A stretch of DNA of 64,000 nt from Cryptomeria japonica (Eukaryota; Streptophyta; Pinopsida; Cupressales; Cupressaceae): positions 649,108,468-649,172,467 of the forward strand of contig NC_081409.1 in assembly GCF_030272615.1 (NCBI RefSeq), read 5' to 3'. The notes beneath the pieces were generated by a model. The model made no database searches. It saw nothing but the letters and a program-made list of their open reading frames with translations, and was not told the DNA's origin. Made by a program: the position numbers and the translations under genes. How positions within the stretch are numbered: the stretch's first letter is position 1; every line of letters begins with the position of its first letter. This document shows, piece after piece, positions 22,169 to 34,042 of this stretch.

Positions 22169-22625
22169 GTGCAACTTAGGGGAATGCACTTAATTCTACA
22201 ATGCAACTAAGCAATGCAAGATGGGTCCCGGCTACAAGGCCATGTTAGGTACCCATGTACAAATGGAAATGCATGCAAACCAATTAAATGAAATCTCTCA
22301 TAAAGTGGGGAAAGAGAGAAAAACTTAATGGGAAAAAACCCTCCCCCAAAAAAGAGATGAAAACTAGATACAAAGAACTCTCATAGAAGTATGTGAAGGA
22401 CAAAACCCCATGAGAGGAAAAAGTCCCCACCAAATGAGAGAAGAAGAAGAGAGACTAGGAAGCCCCCCCTCAATGTGGAATCTGCACCAATGATAGAAGC
22501 TCGAAGATTAATGAAGAAACTGCTCCATGAATATCGAACCCTGTTCCTCCCCTTAGGAAGAAACAAAACCAAAGGTGGATCCAAAAAGTCTCCCCAACCA
22601 TGAAAGGAAGATGGAGAAAAAATAC
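22169..22625. other. 3' untranslated region of the gag-only element
   Basis: About 450 bp between the gag-protease stop and the polypurine tract. The minus-strand frame of the ORF is open for short stretches past the stop, but no domain is seen. Confidence 0.5.
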
Positions 22626-24541
22626 TCATGATGAAAGGAATCTCTGAAAACTGCTCAAGTGTCCCCATGTTGATGTTGAAAGGTACCCCCTCCAAAGTGG
22701 TAAACTATGCCACACTGCTGAAAAAGGAACTCCAAGATCTAGTGGAGATGAATGTAGAACAATGTCCAAAGACTCATATGTCTCCTCAAAAGATAAAGAG
22801 ACCTCCTCCAAGTGTTGTACAAAAGTATCCACAATCATGTCAACCTCTAAAGATTGATTATGTATAGAATGCACAAGAGGGTCAGAGTGATCCCTCACAA
22901 CAATCAAAGAAGGATCATCTTCATCAAAGAGAAGATGAATGTCATCAATGGTGTCTCTCAAATCTACAATGTCTGTCAAGTAGGCATCCCAATCAACTGA
23001 AGCTAGAAGACATGAAATATCCTGTTGCACCAAATCATAAGAAGGCAAAACTGTTGCACTAGATGCATCATCACATGCAACAGGTGGATTGATATCAATA
23101 GAAGGAGATGATATGCAAGGCTCAAGAATGGGGTCACATGTTAGAATCCCCAAGTTCAAATGCCTAAAGTTCTCCTCAAAATCTAAATCATCAACATAGG
23201 AAGAATCAACCTTATCAATAGGACCAAAATCTAAAAAAGAGTACAACCAAGATGCATGCTCAACCACCCCAATCGCAATTATAGCTCCACTCTCCAAGTC
23301 TCTAATGATAACCGAATCAGGTGTGAACTCTATAGTTTTCCTAGTTGCCCCATGTGTGATTTGATAGATGGAAAGAAGATTATTTGTCAAGTGGGGTACA
23401 CACAACACATCATTGAAGGAGTTATCCCCAATGGCAATAGATCCTTTCCCAATCACATCCATATATGTATGATTGCCCATCAAAATCTGCAGCATGTGGC
23501 AAGGCTCAAATGTAGAAAATATAGATTGCAAAGATGCCATATGATGGGAAGCCCTTGAGTCTAGAAGCCATATCCTTGAAGCATGACTTGCAGTAGCACA
23601 AAGAGCTTGTCCCTTTCCTTTATCTGTCCCAAAAGAGTGATCATTTCCTTTATCCTTGGAAGAAGAAGTTGATGTAGAAATTCTAGAAGGTAGGTTGATT
23701 CTATTCTTCTCAAAAAGATTCTTCAACTCATCAATATCCTTCTTATAACAATGATGTTCATCATGTCCTGACTTCTTTAAATATCCACAAAAAATATTAT
23801 CCTTATATGATTTCCTCTTAGGTGAGAATGGTGAATCACCTTGTTGTGGTTTAGACTTAGGTTGCTTTTGATTCTTGTCCTTTCCTTGATTACTTTGATT
23901 CCCTTTGTTAGCCACCAAATCTTGTGACTTTGAAGATTTGAGAATCCCCATCATGGTCAACTTAGATTGCTCAAGTATCAACATCTCCATGAATGAATCA
24001 AATGAGGAAGAAGTGTATGAGGAACCTTGAGCTAACCTATGGGTGTGAAAGCTAGATACAAAGGTTGCATACTCTAAAGGAAGATTGTCCAACAAGTCAT
24101 AAACCAATTGAGCATCCTTTTTGTCAATTCCACAATCCTTTAGCTTTTCTCTTAGCTCAGTTGCTTTTGTGACATAATCTTGGATTGTATCAAAATCCTT
24201 GGGATCCAAAGTTGTGAGTTCACTATCAAGCTTGTAGCCCTTAATCTCATCAACTTGACCATACAATTTCTTAAAAATATCCCAAGCCTCTTTAATTGTT
24301 GTACACTTATCAATGTGAAAAATGAGGTCATCTAATACATACTTTCTAAGAGTTCCAAGTGCCATAGCATTCTTAGTAAGCCATTCAATTCGAGCATTAG
24401 GATCAGCCTTAGGATTAGGTGGTGTTGTAATAGTTTCATTTACATAATGAATGAGTCTTTTTTCATTAGTTTACTCCATGCCTTAATTTTTCATGATGTA
24501 TAATTATGAGGAGTTAAAAGTGGAAATTTAGGAGAACCCAT
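22626..24541 (-). pseudogene. Copia-like gag-protease with long acidic C-terminal tail
   Basis: The original start is probably ATG at 24541 (MGSPKFPLLTPHNY). A TGA where Trp is expected and one frameshift break the first 60 codons. From 24365 a 579-codon frame is open. It shows gag helices (KEAWDIFKKLYGQVDE, LDNLPLEYATFVSSF), a degenerate zinc knuckle (CGYLKKSGHDEHHC, near 23770), the protease site LLDSRASHHM (near 23560) and a short pre-integrase-like segment. The protease motif is normally DSG, so Gly to Arg probably kills it. The last 230 residues (from about 23250) are acidic, rich in Asp and Ser, and match no polyprotein part I know. Confidence 0.85.
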
Positions 24542-25360
24542 AGCACCAAAATGAAAAAATACAAGATAGAGAGAGACACAATCACACAAGACACCCCCCA
24601 AAATACTCAATCAAGAAATCCCCCCAAAATGGTGATTTTGGTACTTTATACTTAGTGCGTATACAATGGGCCACTTGCAAAACAATGCAAAGTGGACTTC
24701 TAATTTCAATTTTAAACTTCTCAAAATGAGATCTAAGAGACTTCAACAAATATTGCTAGTGATCTAAACTGAGATCCAAGCAAAATGCAAGTACCAAATA
24801 TGCCAAAAATGGCCAAATACTGAAACTACAATTTCTACTTAAAATCACTGCAAACAAATGGAAGATTATGAAAGTAGATGAAAAATAATGCACTTTCAAA
24901 AAAAACGGCACCTGAAAAGGAGACCATATGAGCCCAAACGAAGCCTCCAAAGTTGTAAAAATTGGGATTTCGTGGTTTCAAAAAACCTGTATCCGAAAAT
25001 CAGAAAAAAATTACACCACTATACAGATCACTAGATTCTACCCCAAAACAAAAACAATTGCTCGAAAAAATGAGTCTGGATGAGTTAAATATCGCTATTT
25101 GAAAAATGCCTGCAAAATTATAATTTCTGGAAAATTTCTGCCGCAGCGTCAAACTTCAAATGCCTCTAGATTTAGCCTCCAAAGTCTAATTTGGATGAAA
25201 CAAAAGGCAAAAATGAATTTCTTGGACCTATTCAATCCAATGTTGACCTCAGATTTGACCCATCAAGCTTCAATAATAACTTGCAATAGAAAACTCCAAA
25301 ATACACAACCCCAAATAGCATCAAATATCTCTCAATTAGCAAACCAATGACACTCTAATG
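24542..25360. other. 5' leader of the gag-only element
   Basis: An 800-bp untranslated leader between primer site and gag start. Small plus-strand frames here have no support. Unusually long for a 4-kb element; it probably contains packaging and dimerisation signals, which cannot be read directly. Confidence 0.55.
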
Positions 25361-25400
25361 GCTCTGATACCATGTGAGACATGGACCAGCTTTGATACCA
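25361..25400 (-). other. Duplicated tRNA-Met primer-binding site
   Basis: On the minus strand the LTR end is followed at once by TGGTATCAAAGC (25389-25400). About 28 bp further on comes a second site, TGGTATCAGAGC (25361-25372). Each is preceded by CTCACA, so the LTR tail plus primer site is tandemly duplicated. The inner copy is the better match to initiator tRNA-Met. Confidence 0.85.
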
Positions 25401-25859
25401 TGTGAGATTTTTCCAAGATCAAGGGCACAATGAAAAGTATAAAAATAGAGACAAAAGAATGACAAGAAAAAACTGTATTCTCATCAATATGAAAATGATC
25501 AACTGGATTCAATCGATGTTACATACAATGAATATGAGCCTGCTTATATAGGCAAGGCTATATGGATATGTGAGCACACAAACATGACATGTGGCTCAAT
25601 AAGAAACAAGGGTAGGTAGGAAATAGGTGTGGGTAGGTAGGAGAAACAATATAATATTCCACATGAGGTGGATTGCCCACTGAATGTGAAATTTAACAAC
25701 AAGATAAGTCCACAAAAGGTGGAAATTCTCCTACACACTATCCCAATGTGGCAAAAACACCCAAGTGTCTCATACCCAAACTACTATGAAATGCATGTAC
25801 CTAAGTAAACTTAAGTAAGGTGTAACAATATCCAAGATGAATAATTATTTACACCAACA
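25401..25859 (-). repeat. 5' LTR of the gag-only element
   Basis: 459 bp, TGTGAGATTTTTCC...CACCAACA on the plus strand. Compared with the other LTR there are scattered substitutions and a few small indels. Confidence 0.93.
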
Positions 25860-26099
25860 TGTACATCATCAAAAAATTTAAATTTCTAAAAGATGGCACA
25901 TTGATTCACAGAGTAAAGGTATATTTATTATTGCATGAAAGATTCTTTCTGAGAAGCATATTAAGGAGAACGTTGCATTTAGAATTACAGACTTGAGATG
26001 ATATTGAGGCAGGTTGAAGGCGCATTGGATAGGGGTGAGTAAGTGCTTTGATCAATTCCCCTATTATTGTTTTGAATAATATGTTAAATTGCTTGTGAA

Positions 26100-28062
26100 A
26101 TGGAAAACCCTAGTGGTGTTGTAAGGAGGCAGAGAGGGGAAACAAGCAAGGGTAAGGGAAAGAAAAAAAAATAGGTGAGACAAGTCCTAAAACTAAGGAT
26201 GAAGATAGAAAACTAAATCAAGACTTGCTAGATCAACTTCCAAGTTCCACCCCAAAGACTAAGAGATCTTTAGAGTGGAAATTAGAGGATAATTATACTA
26301 ATGTGGGAGACATGTACATAACCATCAGGGGATATGAATTGTTTTTGTTTCACTATCACAGATGAGAGAAACTAGAAACCATCTGCAATCCATGGCAATT
26401 AGGTCTAGTAAAACTTGTAGTCCCAAATATCTTTGTTAATATTGATCTCCTAGAATTGTTAGCACTGAATTTTAATCCAAACAAAAGACCAATATGTGAC
26501 CGAGATGGAAATCCTTGTTTCTTCGTGTCACGAGAAGCAGTTTTTGAGGTTTTTGATTTTCCTGGAGTTTATGACCATCCCATAATTCTTGAAAATTTGT
26601 TGGAGGAATATATAAGATTGGATACCACTTATGTTGGGTGGAGATTACCATTTCATTTACTAAATCCTGAGGTCCCATGGAAATAGAGGAAAGTCTGACA
26701 TTTCATGTAAATCTATTTAAGGACTACTTAAAATACACATATTATTCAGTAGGACAAGTATTGGGGCTAAATACTCCATATTTCATGAGAATTGAATCTG
26801 TGGTCATTGCAGTAGACAATCAATCACAGAAAGCCAGGGAATTTCACTATGCAACATTTGTGGCAGAACAATTTGTCCTTGGACTCACAACCATCCAGAG
26901 GGACTCTGGAAAAATTTACTCCTCACACTATTCCCTACTTATGCATATGGTTCTATTCTATGGGCACGAGATGGGTCTATGGCCTAAAGAGATGAATATA
27001 AGAAGACATGATGATAACAACCATTCTCTACTAGCCTAATTATGGACTTCAATATGGGATTGTAGATTTGTTAGATCTAATTACATTCATTTTGAAGAAT
27101 ATTTTGTTAAAACACTTTACAGGTTTTATAGTTATCCTTACCACTCTGCAATTTTAGAAGATGTAAAAAGATTCTTGAGGCATGTAGCCTTTGGGAGACT
27201 AGAAACTATCAAACACAACTAGGGAGATTGGTACTGCTTCTCCAATGTAACCATTATGGACTTCAATATGGGATTGTAGATTTGTTAGATCTAATTACAT
27301 TCATTTTGAAGAATATTTTGTTAAAACACTTTACAGGTTTTATAGTTATCCTTACCACTCTGCAATTTTAGAAGATGTAAAAAGATTCTTGAGGCATGTA
27401 GCCTTTGGGAGACTAGAAACTATCAAACACAACTAGGGAGATTGGTACTGCTTCTCCAATGTAACCATGATAAGGGTTTATGGATTTGAAGATGCCCCAC
27501 TATTGTTGCCTAAAAAAGTTCCCAACAGGATAGCTTATCTAGAGATCATAAGGCAATCGGGGGAATCAAATTCTATGCATCTGGCTTCACATGATAAGCA
27601 ATCATTTCTACGTAGGACTCTATGCATAGGAGAATTTGTTGTAAATGGAAGAGAAGGGCAAGAGATCGCATGGAACAAATTGTTCCATTATAACATGAAA
27701 TTGGGAGCACCAAGAAAAGGCTTTGATGCAAAGGGGTATATTCATTCGATGAGAAAAAGATAGAAACTAGGTGCCTATGAACACATCTCGTATCTAAGAG
27801 ATGACTTGATAAGAAATATGGATGAAAATGATGGTGAAGTAGCTATAGATGATCACAATAGAGATGTTTAATAAAAGAATAAGGAGAAGAAGACTATAAA
27901 CATATCATATTTAGAGGATAAGCAATCATTAGAGGAGGATGAACTTTCATTTGAACAATTCTCTAAAATACTGATTGAGGAACGCATGCCACATGTAAGA
28001 GATCCTAATGAAGGAGCCCTGGTGGAAGATGATCCAAGGCAATTGGGTGAATTCACAAAGCT
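26100..28062 (+). pseudogene. Unknown-family gene, N-terminal part (copy 1), split by a DNA transposon
   Basis: Coding begins at ATG 26100 (MENPSGVVRRQRG, Lys-rich). It shifts frame in an A9 tract near 26170 and again near 26680, and continues to about 28060. Segments include RPICDRDGNPCFFVSREAVFEVFDFPG (first part near 26490-26545), GWRLPFHLLNPE, and HYSLLMHMVLFYGHEMGLWP. The part from 27425 (HN, stop, GDWYC; then MIRVYGFEDAPLLLP) aligns with the copy at 61416-64000 (VHNWGD; FKVFGFRGTPFLLP). I do not recognise the family. A 214-bp tandem duplication (27041-27468) breaks the frame. The C-terminal part resumes at 39374, beyond the transposon. Confidence 0.7.
27041..27468. repeat. 214-bp perfect-looking tandem duplication
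   Basis: Positions 27041-27254 and 27255-27468 appear identical base for base, from tatggacttcaatatggg to ctccaatgtaaccat. 214 is not a multiple of three, so the duplication itself shifts the reading frame. The frames on its two sides agree once one unit is discounted. Confidence 0.93.
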
Positions 28063-28105
28063 GGTTCCCACTTTTGCCAACGAAGGAATTTGGCGAAAGT
28101 GGGAA
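28063..28105. repeat. Left terminus with hairpin
   Basis: TTCCCACTTTTGCCAA (28065-28080) and TTTGGCGAAAGTGGGAA (28089-28105) form an inverted repeat around an 8-bp loop. The first arm is also the terminal inverted repeat matching the right end. Confidence 0.8.
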
Positions 28106-28120
28106 GTTCGATTTTCTAGG

Positions 28121-28247
28121 TGTTCGAGTGAAATAGGGGTCTTCACTCAAACTACCCTTGGGAGTTCGAGCGAACTGCATTGCGGACCTGGGTTCACTCG
28201 AACCACAGGTGACTTTTGGGTTTGAGCGAACCCCCCTTCGCTTGAAC
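28121..28247. repeat. Left subterminal motif cluster
   Basis: At least five copies of a motif in both orientations: tgttcgagtgaa (28121), agttcgagcgaac (28163), ggttcactcgaacc (28191), tttgagcgaacc (28221) and ttcgcttgaac (28237). Such clusters bind transposase in En/Spm-type elements; here that role is inferred. Confidence 0.8.
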
Positions 28248-28276
28248 TATTTTTCAGTTAGGGCTTTTTAAAACCT

Positions 28277-28287
28277 TTATAAATAGC
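28277..28287 (+). promoter_or_regulatory. Candidate TATA box at the left end
   Basis: The sequence tttataaatag lies just inside the left subterminal cluster and could start a rightward transcript for the gene at 30923. The ATG is 2.6 kb away across the satellite, so an intron in the leader would be needed. Confidence 0.4.
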
Positions 28288-28439
28288 GAAAGTGACAGTT
28301 AAAGGGTCATCATCAAAGTTGTCTTTTTCTGTCTAGTGGGGGTTGGATCGAACCAGTCGTCAGCATCACATCATAGAGCTTTGTCTGCAGCAGCTAGCGT
28401 CTTTCATATTTCAGTTTTCGACCTTTATTATATCAAGTG

Positions 28440-28929
28440 CACAAAATAACCCTTTGTTTGGTTTAATAATGTCTTTTTTAATTAAATTAATAAATAAATT
28501 GTTTATTAATTTATTTTTTTAATTAAATAATTGTATATAGTTATTATTTTTCAACATTTTAGAAAGTGGTTTGATAATTTATTGTTTTTTATTATTTTAG
28601 AAAAATGTTTGATAATTTATTGTTTTTCATTATTTTAGAAAAATGTTTGATAATTTAATGTTTTAACTAAAATGTGTCAATTTGTTTTTAAAATTACATA
28701 ATTGTATATATGTATATTTTTTTCAACATTTTAAAAAATTGTTATGAAAAACATAGAAAACTAAGGTAGTAAATTAGAACTTAGAAAAACATTAGCAAAA
28801 AAAGAAAATTAGAAAAATGTTGCAAACGTAAATATAATAAATTAAACGTTAGAAAAATTAATTAATTTTAATTTAAATAAATATTAGAAAATTTAGATAA
28901 CAAATTTAAACAAATTAGACAAAATAAAT
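28440..28929. other. AT-rich stretch, no gene
   Basis: Very AT-rich. A unit of the type tttgataatttattgttttt(c/t)attattttagaaaaatg is repeated about three times (28568-28660). No coding potential seen. Confidence 0.6.
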
Positions 28930-30640
28930 CCTCTACAATGTGACCCATTTTCACATCCTATTACACGCACAACATGACCCCTTAAGACCACATATGCCCT
29001 GATGACACTATACATTCCCTTAGGAGGTCATAGAGGATCACATATAATATACTAGTGTACATATGACATTCCCTTTAGGATCACATAGTGTCCTAAGGGG
29101 TCATACGTGGTCCTAAGGGGTCACACATGTGTTATAACACATGCGTGACCCCTTAGAACCGCATATGACCCCTTATAAAATTGTAGTGTGAATGACATAC
29201 CCCTTAGTCCATCAAATAGTATCTTAACACATGCGTGACCCATTAGAACCACATATGACCATTTATAAAATCCTAGTGTGAACGACATACCCCTTAGTCC
29301 ATCACATAGTGTCTTAAGGGGTCGTATGTGGTCCTAAGGGATCACGCATGCATTAACACATGTGTGACCCCTTAGTAGGTCACATAGGACCCCTTATAAC
29401 ATCCTACTGTACATATGACATTCCTACTGTACATATGACATTTCCTATGTGTCCTAAGGGGTCATATGTGGTCTTGAGGGGTCACGCATGTGTTATAACA
29501 CATGCGTGACCCCTTAGTAGGTCACATATGACCCCTTATAACATCCTACTATACATATGACATTCCCCTTAGGATCATATAGTGTCCTAAGGGGTCATAT
29601 GTGGTCCTCACCCATTAGAACCGCATATGACCCCTTATAAAATCCTAGTGTAAAAAACATACCCCTTAGTTCATCACATAGTGTCTTAAGGGGTCGTATG
29701 TGGTCCTAAGGGGTCATAGATGCATTGACACATGCATGAGCCCTTATAACGTCCTATTGTACATATGACATTTCCTATGTGTCCTAAGGGGTCATATGTG
29801 GTCTTGAGGGGTCACGCATGTGTTATAACACATGCATGACCCCTTAGTAGGTCACATATGACCCCTTCTAACATCCTACTATACATATGACATTCCCCTT
29901 AGGATCATATAGTGTCCTAAGGGGTCATATGTGGTCCTCACCCATTAGAACCCCATATGACCCCTTATAAAATCCTAGTGTGAATGACATACCCCTTAGT
30001 TCATCACATAGTGTCTTAAGGGGTCATATGTGGTCCTAAGGGGTCATACATGCATTAACACATGTGTGACCCCTTAGTAGGTCACATATGACCCCTTATA
30101 ACATCCTACTATACATATGACATTTCCTATGTGTCCTAAAGGGTCATATGTGTTCTTGAGGGGTCATGCATGTATTATAACACATGCGTGACCCCTTAGT
30201 AGGTCACATATGACCCCTTATAACATCCTACTATACATATGACATTCCCCTTAGGATCATATAGTGTCCTAAGGGGTCATATATGGTCCTGACCCATTAG
30301 AACCACATATGACTCCTTATAAAATCCTAGTGTGAACGACATACCCCTTAGTTCATCACATAGTGTCTTAAGGGGTCGTATGTGGTCCTAAGGGGTCACG
30401 TATGCATTGACACATGTGTGGCCCCTTAGTAGGTCACATATGACCCCTTATAACATCCTACTATACATATGACATTCCCCTTAGGATCATATAGTGTCTT
30501 AAGGGGTCAGGTGTGGTCCTGACCCATTAGAACCGCATATGACCCCTTATAAAATCCTAGTGTGAATGACATACCCCTTAGTCCATCACATAGTGTCTTA
30601 AGGGGTCGTATGACATTTCCGTTAAGATCACATATTGTAG
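28930..30640. repeat. 1.7-kb tandem satellite with palindromic cctaaggggtca motif
   Basis: The array is built from segments carrying cctaaggggtca(t) and its complement tgaccccttag(g), alternating with atcctac/tatacatatgacatt and atcctagtgtgaa. The phrase cataccccttagt(c/t)catcacatag recurs at about 29287, 29658, 29989, 30341 and 30571. This gives a higher-order period of roughly 330-370 bp with one shorter unit. Each unit can fold on itself. No spacer/repeat layout of a CRISPR type exists. Confidence 0.9.
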
Positions 30641-32084
30641 ATTTAATAATTTTATAATCATATGGGCCCAAATATAATCATATCCAGGCCCAAATGTTAT
30701 ATATCATGTTCTTGAATTTTTTATGTATGTCAAAGATTTAAATATACACATGTTAGATCTCTCTATCTCTCTGAAATATATGTTATCTCTTGATCTGAAA
30801 TATATGTTATCTCTCTCTCTCACTAAAATATTTGAAATTTTTACATGTATTTTTTGAAAATGAAAATGATCTCTCTCTCTACTTACGTATTTATTTTAAC
30901 TTTATGACATTTACCTAGATAGATGGCATCCTAGGATATAACTTCGCAGGCTCCACATCAAGAGCCACACATTGATGGTGTTGATCCTCCACAGCAGGAT
31001 CCTCCCTTGCCCGATATTGCTACTATTTTTCAGTACAGTGATCAGGAGTTGCATAGATTGAGGGCCATATTAGATGACCCTTGTACTGATGGCGTGTACA
31101 AGAGTACATGCATGCCCATTTTTGATAGTATGCGGATATTGAGGGACCACTTAGTTTCTCATACCTCAGTCTCACTTGAGGTTATAGAGGATATATATAG
31201 ATAGTTGAGGAGTGAGGTGAGGGGTCCTCATTCTTTTGGTGATGTGGTGGGGGTGTTCTCGAAGGAGACCATCAAGGAGAGATGCTTTCCACAATATCAA
31301 GAGAAGAGTAAGGTGAGGGGATATTAGGTTACCAGATGTATCGACCCACAGGTTGCATCACTGATTTACCCACGCTTCTTAGCTGCCCATGGTCATTATC
31401 CTAATAACAACCAGATACCATTATACTTTGCACAGCAGGTATATGTTGAGGTTCATTGTCAGATGAAACCAAACTACCTTGATATTCCAGGATATTATTG
31501 ATAGGGGAGGGGTAGGATTGCTAATAGAGATGCATATCGTAGGCATGATAGAGCTTCGCCTAGACACAGGGACCTTATTGGCTAGAGATTTCCTACAATA
31601 GTCCCAACCATGGCACCCATAGTGGATCATGTTGCGATTGCTTCTCAGAGAGAAGCAATTGATAGGATTGGATAGATTGCATCAACAACAGCCACCATAT
31701 CTTCTGACAGGGTGGGCAGATATATGATGAATCGACCACATTCGCGATCATCCACAGATCATGCATCTTCTAGTCATGGGAGGGATTTAGATTCAGATGA
31801 TCTATATATTTCTATTGGCATCCCCTCCCCAGATGAGGTAGCAGCTATAGTTAGAGGTAGTAGACATGTACAGATGTCACAGTATTTAGCTGAGGACCTA
31901 CTACATTCTTATAGTTTTATTTCATCCTGACTTGGGATACCATTGGCTGATGTTAGAGAGGAGATTCTCAAAGATGGTCAGGTTACAACAACATCGACAC
32001 ATACCCTGAGGTGATCACAACATTCTCATCACTCTACGTATGCTCCAGGAACTAACCCACCTACATATCACTTTGTTGTTGCAG

Positions 32085-32205
32085 AGGAGGAGCTACGAGC
32101 TGATCATGTCCATATCACAGATGAGGGCTGCTTGGATTCATTTAAGGAGGAGATACAAGCTGATCAGGTCCATATCACAGATGAGGGTTTGGACTCATTT
32201 GAGGA
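32085..32205. repeat. 60-bp imperfect tandem duplication in the second transposon gene
   Basis: The phrase ctgatcatgtccatatcacagatgaggg recurs about 60 bp later as ctgatcaggtccatatcacagatgaggg. It lies within the coding frame and preserves it. Confidence 0.85.
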
Positions 32206-32480
32206 TCAGCTAAGAGATTTGAGCCATACTAGATTTATGGACATGCTACCACAGTCAGACACTTCATCCACGATGCCCACTCATCTCGTTAGCCCCTTGC
32301 ACTCCCCAGTGATACGTATAGCTAGAGAGAGATATGCAGGCACAAGTGATGTTGTTGATATGATCACAGGATAGGATCAGACTATACAGCCTACTCCAAG
32401 TGATACACAGGTATGTACATGTACATGTGCATTTAAATTTTTAGAAGATATGTATACATGTTGCACATTTGTAGGATAAA

Positions 32481-32482
<2 letters not shown>

Positions 32483-32519
<37 letters not shown>
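32483..32519. repeat. (TA)n microsatellite
   Basis: A 37-bp alternating TA run within the first intron of the plus-strand gene. Confidence 0.98.
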
Positions 32520-32521
<2 letters not shown>

Positions 32522-33004
32522 TGTTTAATAAATAATCTAGAGTTTTAAGTTTTAATTTGTAGATCATTTAAATTGATCATGGACTAATCCTTAAATTGAC
32601 AGTTAGCTCATGTCACTCCTTCCTTGAGCTCTGAGCATGTGTGTAGGAGAGATTCTTTAGATGTTGTTAGTGTATAGGTTAGTTATGGTTTTTGGTATAT
32701 ATATGTACATGTATGTATACATGCACGTTACAATTTATATTTAAATTTTTATTTAACTGTACTTGGATTTGATGTACATGCACGTCTAGAGAGATAGATA
32801 TATTATATTTAATATTTAAATAAATTCTACTTTTGCAGGACTCCCCCTCAGATGGTCACTTAGTTCGTAGCCAACATGATCCCTGTTGATTTGCTCCAAA
32901 CTTTATAGCTCATTTACATTTATCTTTTTATAGACTTTCATATTATATATATTCATGCACGTACATGGAGTTTAGACTAGATTATACTTTATACCTCGTT
33001 TGTG

Positions 33005-33195
33005 TTTGATCAGATTATATATGTTTGATTATATTAGATTTATACATGTTTGATTAGATTATACTTTATACTTGGTCTGTGTTTGATTATATTAGATTTA
33101 TACATGTTTGATTAGATTAGATTTATACATGTTTGATTATATTAGATTTATACATGTTTGATTAGATTAGATTTAAATGCATGTTTGATTAGATT
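33005..33195. repeat. 25-bp tandem repeat
   Basis: Units of the type tttgatta(t/g)attagatttat plus acatg are repeated about seven times with small changes. Confidence 0.85.
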
Positions 33196-33960
33196 GCATA
33201 TTTCACATTCATGTACAATGAAGTTTAGACTAGATTATACTTTTTATCTTCATTGTGTTTGATCGGATTATATATATTTCCACTGCATCATGTGATATGA
33301 AGTTTAGACTAGAGATTATATATATTTCATGCACATGTACATGTGTTAAATTATATATTCCATGTGCACATGTACATACATGTTAGATTATATATGTACT
33401 TTATGTTCGATGGACTGGATTGGATTATATATATATCACGTGCACATGTTAGAAATACAAGTAGATATGCATTAAAATTTAAAAGAACATGTTCAAACAA
33501 AAGAGTATGTATGAAATGAACAAACTAAACTTAATAGGTCATGTATTGAATAGTTCACATGGTATGTGAGCTTCTAGGTATGTATACTATAGTTAAATAG
33601 TTGACAACATGTACATGTCCTAATTACAAATTTGTCCTAATTCCATATTATATCAATTTTACAAATGTACATATTGCATTCTAATTTAAATATGCATTTT
33701 TTAATTAAATTATTTTAACTAGTGGTCCTTACAAATTAGATGCATTTAGAATTAGATACAGTACCTTATACATTCAAATTAAACATGTGTTTAAACATGT
33801 ACATGTACTTGAATTAACTTTGAATACATCCTAATTTGATATAATGTATTTAAACTTAAAAAATATTTATCCTTTAGTTTCAAAACAAGTTAAGAGATCT
33901 AGAATTTATCTTGAGTATTAATTCAATTCATGTGGGTTGAACCACATGTGTACTCTAGAT

Positions 33961-33963
<3 letters not shown>

Positions 33964-34040
<77 letters not shown>
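33964..34040. repeat. (TA)n microsatellite, about 77 bp
   Basis: An uninterrupted alternating AT run between the two convergent genes. Confidence 0.98.

Positions 34041-34042
<2 letters not shown>

Larger units (their letters stand above)
21697..25859 (-). mobile_element. Non-autonomous gag-protease LTR retrotransposon (TR-GAG-like)
   Basis: This is a 4163-bp element with LTRs at 21697-22157 and 25401-25859. Read on the minus strand it has a 5' LTR, a tRNA-Met-type primer site, a leader, one gag-protease ORF, and a polypurine tract before the 3' LTR. No integrase, RT or RNase H is present, so it must borrow them. The protein is copia-like. Target duplication is doubtful (cctac versus tgtac). 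Both ends and all replication signals are recognisable, which makes it the most complete small element in the window. Confidence 0.9.
30923..32889 (+). pseudogene. Second gene of the DNA transposon, three exons, unknown function
   Basis: Exons inferred at 30923-32410, 32603-32677 and 32839-32889. All introns fall between codons. Junctions are CAG|GTATGT, TTGACAG|, ATAG|GTTAG and TTTTGCAG|. The frame runs MAS, stop, DITSQAPHQEPH and on to SDGHLVRSQHDPC. In the middle are DPQVASLIYPRFLAAHGHYP and YFAQQVYVEVHCQM, then a Ser/Asp-rich segment. A 60-bp duplication (about 32085-32205) repeats ADHVHITDEG / ADQVHITDEG. About ten stops interrupt it, mostly TAG where Gln is plausible. It converges on the transposase gene. 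I recognise no domain. By position it may be the accessory protein of an autonomous element. Confidence 0.6.

Noticed and set aside
28930-30640. Regular repeats resembling a CRISPR array.
   Set aside because: There are no unique spacers of constant length, the units are inverted and drifting, and the context is a plant transposon. It is a satellite.
33964-34040. Long TA run as a replication origin or special structure.
   Set aside because: It is an ordinary microsatellite between convergent genes; nothing else supports an origin.
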